Of a stretch of 10,019 nucleotides of DNA, positions 6,881-10,019 are shown piece after piece. This DNA comes from Xanthobacteraceae bacterium (GTDB taxonomy: Bacteria > Pseudomonadota > Alphaproteobacteria > Rhizobiales > Xanthobacteraceae), in contig JASHWN010000443.1 in NCBI GenBank assembly GCA_030044035.1, positions 1 to 10,019 of the forward strand. Direction: 5' to 3'. The notes under the pieces were generated by a model. The model was not told the DNA's origin. It made no database searches and worked only from the letters and a program-made list of their open reading frames with translations. A program made the translations under genes and the position numbers. Numbering within the stretch: the first letter of the stretch is position 1; the number at the start of each line of letters is the position of its first letter.

Positions 6881-7525
6881 GTGCTGCAAGCCAGCGGTTC
6901 CCGCGTCAACCACAACGTAGTAAACACCGTCGGGGCTCGACGCCTCGGCAAGGAACCGTTCCGATCGGTGGGGCAACGCGACCTGCTCTATTTCTGCGAA
7001 TACCGGAGCGCATCAGCTTGTTCGCGCTTTCGTGCAGAACTGCAAGCTGGCTCGTGTTCCAGCCTGCGCAATGTGCAGCTGGGACCACGGCCCTCATCGC
7101 GAGCGATGCGCTCGAGCGGAAAATATCGGCGGGACCACAGCGCGAAAAACGCGAAGCCGTCGCTTGTCTCCGTCATCGACGATGATCCGTGGAGCCGCGA
7201 AGGGATGAATTGTTACCTCGACTCCTGCGGCTACAATTGCGCTGCGTTTGGTACAGCCGAAGAGTATCTGTCAGCCGATGCCATGCGTGAAACCGCATGC
7301 CTGGTCGTCGACGTGCAATTGCCCGGCATGAAGGGACCCGAATTGCAGGACCGCTTGATCGCCGACGGCTATCGCATCCCGATCATTTTCGTGACCGGCT
7401 ATTTCGATGAGCGGATCCGAGATCGAGTGTTGCGGGCCGGTGCCATCGCCTGTCTGACAAAGCCATGGTGCGAACGAACCTTGAGTGGCTGCCTCGAAAA
7501 GGCTTTAGGCGTCGAGGCGCGGTGA
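6881..7525 (+). CDS. Receiver response regulator with N-terminal extension (twin B)
   Basis: From GTG 6881 the protein is 214 residues: an extension of about 93 residues without a recognised domain, then one receiver. The receiver has Asp100-Asp102 (VIDDD), phosphoacceptor Asp144 (LVVDVQLPGM), Thr172 (FVTG) and Lys194 (LTKP), and no output domain. It is the paralogue of the regulator at 4219-4839. The first 23 residues also align without gaps, with Met-Leu-Gln, Val9, Gly18, Arg20 and Leu22 shared, which suggests the extension is genuine. AGGGGGG (6870-6876) precedes the GTG by four bases. Alternatives are TTG 6845 (12 residues longer) and ATG 7106 (139 residues, receiver only, poor ribosome binding site). 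The receiver is unusually rich in cysteine. It is transcribed away from the MASE4 kinase and is its second candidate partner. Confidence 0.84.
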   Translation: MLQASGSRVNHNVVNTVGARRLGKEPFRSVGQRDLLYFCEYRSASACSRFRAELQAGSCSSLRNVQLGPRPSSRAMRSSGKYRRDHSAKNAKPSLVSVIDDDPWSREGMNCYLDSCGYNCAAFGTAEEYLSADAMRETACLVVDVQLPGMKGPELQDRLIADGYRIPIIFVTGYFDERIRDRVLRAGAIACLTKPWCERTLSGCLEKALGVEAR

Positions 7526-7563
7526 TCCGCGCGCAACCACGCGGACGGGTGATGGCGCGCGGA
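7526..7563. terminator. Perfect 9-bp inverted repeat, candidate bidirectional terminator
   Basis: TCCGCGCGC (7526-7534), directly after the regulator stop codon, is perfectly matched by GCGCGCGGA (7555-7563) across a 20-base spacer. An inner alternative pairs CCGCG (7527-7531) with CGCGG (7540-7544). It lies in the 58-bp gap between two convergent genes, where a shared terminator is expected. There is no adjacent T tract, so the mechanism is unclear. Confidence 0.45.
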
Positions 7564-7583
7564 CCAGGAGTTTCCGGAGCCTC

Positions 7584-8009
7584 CTACCAGTCGCCGTCGT
7601 AATAGTCGTAGTAGGAAGCGGTCGGGTAATAGCTGTAAAGACCGCCATAGCCGTAGCCATACGGATAGCCATAGCCGTAACCGTAGCCGTAGTAGGGACT
7701 TGCAAGCCCGTAGCCGATAACGGCACCGGTAAGCGCTGCAGCGCCCCAGCCCGGTCGCCAGCCCCAGCCGCCACCCCAGCCCCAACCGCCGCGCCAGCCT
7801 ACGCCGCCCCAACCGCCGCGCCAGCCCCCCCGACCGCCACGCCAGCCCCCCCAACCGCCGCGCCAGCCCGCGCCGCCCCATCCCCCTCGCCAGCCCCATT
7901 GCGCATCGGCTGGCGTAGAGGCGACAAGCGTTACGACGGCCAGGCTTGCCGCCAACAACAATACAGGCCGTGACTTCCGAGCGTTCAGAGTTCTCAAAAC
8001 CGTTTTCAT
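7584..8009 (-). CDS. Secreted Trp/Gly/Arg-repeat protein with Tyr-Gly tail
   Basis: This 141-residue protein has a clear signal peptide: a basic start (MKTVLRTLNARKSRP), a hydrophobic core (VLLLAASLAVVTLVA) and a likely signal peptidase I site after ADA36. The mature part is low complexity. Residues 38-89 are repeats of W-R-G-G and W-G-G. A short hydrophobic, Gly-containing stretch follows (90-103, AAALTGAVIGYGLA), then Tyr-Gly dipeptides (106-123) and a Tyr/Asp-rich end. There is no cysteine. The Tyr-Gly tail recalls sulfur-globule and other envelope structural proteins, but composition alone is weak evidence and no function is assigned. ATG 8009 is chosen because GGGAG lies eight bases upstream; an ATG at 8027 would only add six residues before the signal peptide. 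It converges with twin regulator B. The regulator 239 bp upstream lies on the same strand, too far for a tight operon. Confidence 0.82.
   Translation of the reverse strand: MKTVLRTLNARKSRPVLLLAASLAVVTLVASTPADAQWGWRGGWGGAGWRGGWGGWRGGRGGWRGGWGGVGWRGGWGWGGGWGWRPGWGAAALTGAVIGYGLASPYYGYGYGYGYPYGYGYGGLYSYYPTASYYDYYDGDW
7641..7694 (-). repeat. Tyr-Gly codon repeat
   Basis: Alternating Tyr and Gly codons read on the minus strand give a run based on a six-base unit (TACGGC/TATGGC on the coding strand), interrupted once by Pro. It encodes residues 106-123 of the secreted repeat protein. Variation in the third base suggests selection on the peptide rather than a recent slippage array. Confidence 0.75.
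7743..7898 (-). repeat. Tandem repeat coding for Trp-Arg-Gly-Gly units
   Basis: The 16-base core AACCGCCGCGCCAGCC (plus-strand reading) occurs at 7784, 7811 and 7853, with a two-mismatch copy at 7832. The start-to-start spacings are 27, 21 and 21 bases, all multiples of three, so the reading frame is kept. The array encodes residues 38-89 of the secreted protein. Such in-frame arrays often vary in copy number between strains. Confidence 0.8.
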
Positions 8010-8248
8010 GGTGCGAGCTCCCATCATGATGGTTCTCTATTTCCTCTTGTGCCGCGGGATGTCCATTACGCCGATGCGTTTTCAGCGCACGCAATTGGCT
8101 CGGGGCAATAGACTTTGGCACATGAGGCGTGTTCCCCACCGCCAAGGTAACGCCGTGTCGGCTTGATACGTTCAGGACCGCAGTAGATGGCGGCGTGAAG
8201 CGCGAAGGAACTGCAAAAAGAAAAGGAGTAGCGCTTAATACAAAAAAA
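8010..8248. other. Intergenic region upstream of the repeat protein
   Basis: This 239-bp gap between two minus-strand genes should carry the promoter of the repeat protein and the end of the regulator transcript. Directly after the regulator stop the minus strand reads a run of seven T (8242-8248), but no good stem precedes it. GCGCTTAAT is repeated at 8231-8239 and 8258-8266. No gene is supported here. Confidence 0.4.
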
Positions 8249-8881
8249 TCAGGACTCGCGCTTAATGCCCAGTTCGTCGGCCATTCTTACCAGGTCGGGC
8301 AATCTCTTTGCATTCAACTTAGCCATCAGCTTATGGCGATGAACCTTCACCGTCACTTCACTTAAGCCCACCTCGGCGGCGATCTGCTTGTTCAGAAGGC
8401 CCGCCGTTATCAGCGGCAATATCTCGCGTTCCCGGGCGGTCAGGCTCTCGTACCTTGCGCGCAACTCACGAGTCTTTGACTCTGTATTGAGGCGCGCCCG
8501 GTCTGTCTCGATTGCCCCGTAAACCGCATCAAGCAGGTCTTGCTCGCGAACGGGTTTTGTCAGGAACGCCACTGCGCCGGCCTTCATGGCCCGCACCGTC
8601 ATGGGAATATCGCCGTGTCCGGTAATGATGATTGTCGGAATGTTCCTCGAGCCGCGCGCCAGCTCGGTTTGCACGTCCAGGCCACTGACTTCGGGCAACC
8701 GCACATCTAAAATGAGGCAGTTCGGTCCGACTTCAGGCGCGCGCCCGAGAAACTCTTTGGCAGAGTCGAAGGCTTGGCATCGTAAGCCGACCGATTCGAG
8801 CAGTGCTTTCAAGCCGTCCCGGACATCCGCGCTGTCGTCGACCACGAAGACGACCGGCTCGTCATGCGCAAGAGTACTCAT
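8249..8881 (-). CDS. FixJ/NarL-family response regulator with LuxR-type HTH
   Basis: From ATG 8881 the protein is 210 residues with the FixJ layout. An N-terminal receiver (about 8-125) has Asp15-Asp16, phosphoacceptor Asp59 (LILDVRLPEVSG), Thr87 (IIITGHGDIPM) and Lys109 (FLTKPV). A C-terminal LuxR/GerE helix-turn-helix follows (about 145-207), starting at SLTAREREILPLI, with recognition region LSEVTVKVHRHKLMAKL. It should be a phosphorylation-controlled transcription factor and is the only DNA-binding regulator in the window. Its start faces that of the soluble kinase at 9145 across 263 bp, which suggests a divergently expressed pair, although HisKA_2-type kinases do not always pair with FixJ-type receivers. 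The GTG at 8950 and ATG at 8914 in the same frame would only add an unconserved leader; GGGGA lies just before 8881. It is not fixJ itself as far as context shows, so no symbol is given. Confidence 0.93.
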   Translation of the reverse strand: MSTLAHDEPVVFVVDDSADVRDGLKALLESVGLRCQAFDSAKEFLGRAPEVGPNCLILDVRLPEVSGLDVQTELARGSRNIPTIIITGHGDIPMTVRAMKAGAVAFLTKPVREQDLLDAVYGAIETDRARLNTESKTRELRARYESLTAREREILPLITAGLLNKQIAAEVGLSEVTVKVHRHKLMAKLNAKRLPDLVRMADELGIKRES

Positions 8882-9144
8882 GGCATCCCCGGGGCTACCA
8901 CTCGGCCGCTCCATTCTTGCCGGTCTTTGAGCGCGTTGCAAGCTGAACACCGGGTGGCTTTGTTGCTTGACCGAACCCTTCGCATAAACGGTTTTGCGAA
9001 TTATCCCAAAATTACATCAAAAATCAGGTAAAAATGCGCTGACTGATACGGCAGGCGAACCTCACGATTCCTTCTGATATCTCCCCAACATGGCTAGATT
9101 ATGCACTATGAGCCTCGCAACCACGGGAGCAATGAGGGGCAATC
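8882..9144. other. Divergent promoter region between FixJ-like regulator and soluble kinase
   Basis: This 263-bp gap contains an AT-rich core (about 8995-9040) between the two gene starts. A FixJ-type protein could autoregulate here, but no clear inverted repeat or standard promoter could be singled out. GAGGGG (9133-9138) six bases before ATG 9145 is a good ribosome binding site for the kinase. Confidence 0.4.
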
Positions 9145-9840
9145 ATGGCACCCCGATTGGCGGAGCTTGCCTGCGAGACGACGCGGGCCGCCGAGCCTCC
9201 AGACGCCGCAGCAGAGGCAAATCATCGGATTGCAAATAATCTGACGATCATCGCCGAATACGTGCGTTCCGAGCTGTTTTCCCTCAGTCAGGATGAGACG
9301 CCGGACCTCTCTTCGATCAGGCGTTCGTTGCAGCAGCTGTCATTGAGAATAGATGCGATCGGGCGGCTGCACCGCCTGCTGACGAGTTCTTCGCACGCGA
9401 CAAGCGTGGAGATTTGCGCTTATTTGGCCGAAATTGTCGAGGCGGTGCGCTGTTCATTCGCACACGTCGAACGCATGAAGATTTTATGTTCGTTCGATAC
9501 TGAAGCATTGGTTACGGCAAAACAAGCCATTGCCATAGGCGTAATTGCGAGCGAGGCGCTCGTCAATTCGATCAAATATTCGCATCCGTTCGACGAGCCC
9601 GGCATTATCTGCATTGCCTGCAGGAGGACAAGCCGCGACGGACTCCTTATCGAGATAAAAGATGACGGAGCAGGGCGGGCACACGAGCTTCCGAGCAAGG
9701 CATTGCGCCACGGCGGCGCCGGCACCGACCTCATGCGAACCTTTGCGCACAGTCTGAACGCGAAACTGGAAATGATCGACGGCCATTACGGCCACACCGT
9801 TCGCTTCGAGCTGCCGTTGTTCGATGGGCGATCCGATTAA
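9145..9840 (+). CDS. Small soluble HisKA_2-type histidine kinase without sensor domain
   Basis: This 231-residue protein is almost only a kinase core. After about 22 non-conserved residues comes the phosphoacceptor helix EANHRIANNLTII, giving His27, in the HisKA_2 style (HR-x-x-NNL). The HATPase part has an N box (SEALVNSIKYSHP, Glu137 and Asn141), IKDDGAG (171-177) and a glycine-rich lid HGGAGTDLMRTFA (189-201), and ends in the usual FELPL strand. There is no membrane segment, PAS or other input domain, so it is probably cytosolic and depends on another protein for its signal. The start has a good GAGGGG site. It lies divergent from the FixJ-like regulator and 49 bp upstream of another gene on the same strand. 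Its partner receiver is not fixed by the sequence; the receiver-only proteins in the window are candidates as well. Confidence 0.88.
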   Translation: MAPRLAELACETTRAAEPPDAAAEANHRIANNLTIIAEYVRSELFSLSQDETPDLSSIRRSLQQLSLRIDAIGRLHRLLTSSSHATSVEICAYLAEIVEAVRCSFAHVERMKILCSFDTEALVTAKQAIAIGVIASEALVNSIKYSHPFDEPGIICIACRRTSRDGLLIEIKDDGAGRAHELPSKALRHGGAGTDLMRTFAHSLNAKLEMIDGHYGHTVRFELPLFDGRSD

Positions 9841-9889
9841 CGGCCGCACGACGCCTTGGCTTAGGCAATGACGTTTGTAGGAGGGGAGC

Positions 9890-10019
9890 ATGACCGTTCC
9901 AGCCGCCCGGGTGCTGGCGTTTCCCGGGATCGATCTTGAAACTTTGGCCAAGCTGCGCGCCCGCGCCTGCAATGCTTTCATGCGCGACGATCTCCCCGCC
10001 TATCAAGAAGCTTGCATGA
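9890..10019 (+). CDS. Start of an unrecognised gene, cut by window end
   Basis: AGGAGGGG lies a few bases before ATG 9890, an excellent ribosome binding site, and the frame stays open for 43 codons to the window end. The peptide begins MTVPAARVLAFPGIDLETLA and continues with a charged, probably helical stretch (KLRARACNAFMRDDLPAYQE). There is no signal peptide or membrane segment. I do not recognise the family. The gene starts 49 bp after the soluble kinase stop on the same strand, with no terminator seen between them, so co-transcription is likely. Confidence 0.72.
   Translation, partial: MTVPAARVLAFPGIDLETLAKLRARACNAFMRDDLPAYQEACM

Noticed and set aside
6790..7185. Plus-strand open frame of 131 residues upstream of and inside twin regulator B
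   Set aside because: Overlaps the regulator in another frame and shows no domain. The regulator extension has the better start signal and a paralogue.
7743..7898. Regular repeats considered as a CRISPR array
   Set aside because: Units are 21-27 bp apart with no unique spacers, and all lie in one reading frame that encodes W-R-G-G.
7399..8145. Minus-strand open frame of 248 residues, Arg/Gly/Leu repeats
   Set aside because: It is the alternative frame of the Trp-Gly repeat gene and also overlaps the end of twin regulator B. The other frame has a proper signal peptide and ribosome binding site.
8231..8266. Nine-base direct repeat GCGCTTAAT
   Set aside because: It overlaps the regulator stop region and has no partner motif; too short to claim as a regulatory site or attachment site.
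8129..8365. Plus-strand open frame of 78 residues
   Set aside because: Overlaps the HTH-coding end of the FixJ-like regulator on the opposite strand and has no protein features.

Overview
The window looks like chromosomal DNA of an alphaproteobacterium of the Bradyrhizobium/Rhodopseudomonas (Nitrobacteraceae) type. The grounds are high G+C, dominance of GC-ending codons in the best genes, an abundance of FixJ/FixL-like and HWE-type two-component proteins, and a tRNA-Arg(UCG) with an encoded CCA. No database search was possible, so the genus is an inference. I see no transposase, phage gene, CRISPR array or integrase.

Layout, left to right. (1) The 3' part of a Kelch-repeat beta-propeller gene, cut by the window edge. 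(2) A tRNA-Arg gene with its own promoter, followed by two overlapping, mutually exclusive hairpins. (3) A membrane-bound MASE1-PAS-HWE histidine kinase, facing a convergent receiver-only response regulator. (4) A gene-free 536-bp stretch. (5) A second module: a MASE4-HisKA-HATPase membrane kinase on the minus strand, with a receiver-only regulator on each side. The two regulators are close paralogues (about 66 of 112 aligned receiver residues identical by hand count) and share an N-terminal extension that begins at a GTG codon. (6) A small secreted Trp/Gly/Arg-repeat protein with a Tyr-Gly tail. (7) A FixJ/NarL-type regulator with a LuxR HTH, divergent from a small soluble HisKA_2-type kinase. 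(8) The first 43 codons of an unrecognised gene just downstream of that kinase.

How it fits together: leaving out the Kelch gene, the tRNA, the repeat protein and the truncated last gene, everything is two-component signalling: three histidine kinases and four response regulators in about 8.5 kb. Three of the regulators have no output domain, so signalling probably ends in protein-protein contacts or a phosphorelay; only the FixJ-like regulator has a DNA-binding domain. The most notable points are the twin receivers flanking one kinase, their shared N-terminal extension, a FixL-like PAS domain whose heme-ligating histidine position is Arg, and the low-complexity exported protein. I do not see a clearly new defence or metabolic system here.
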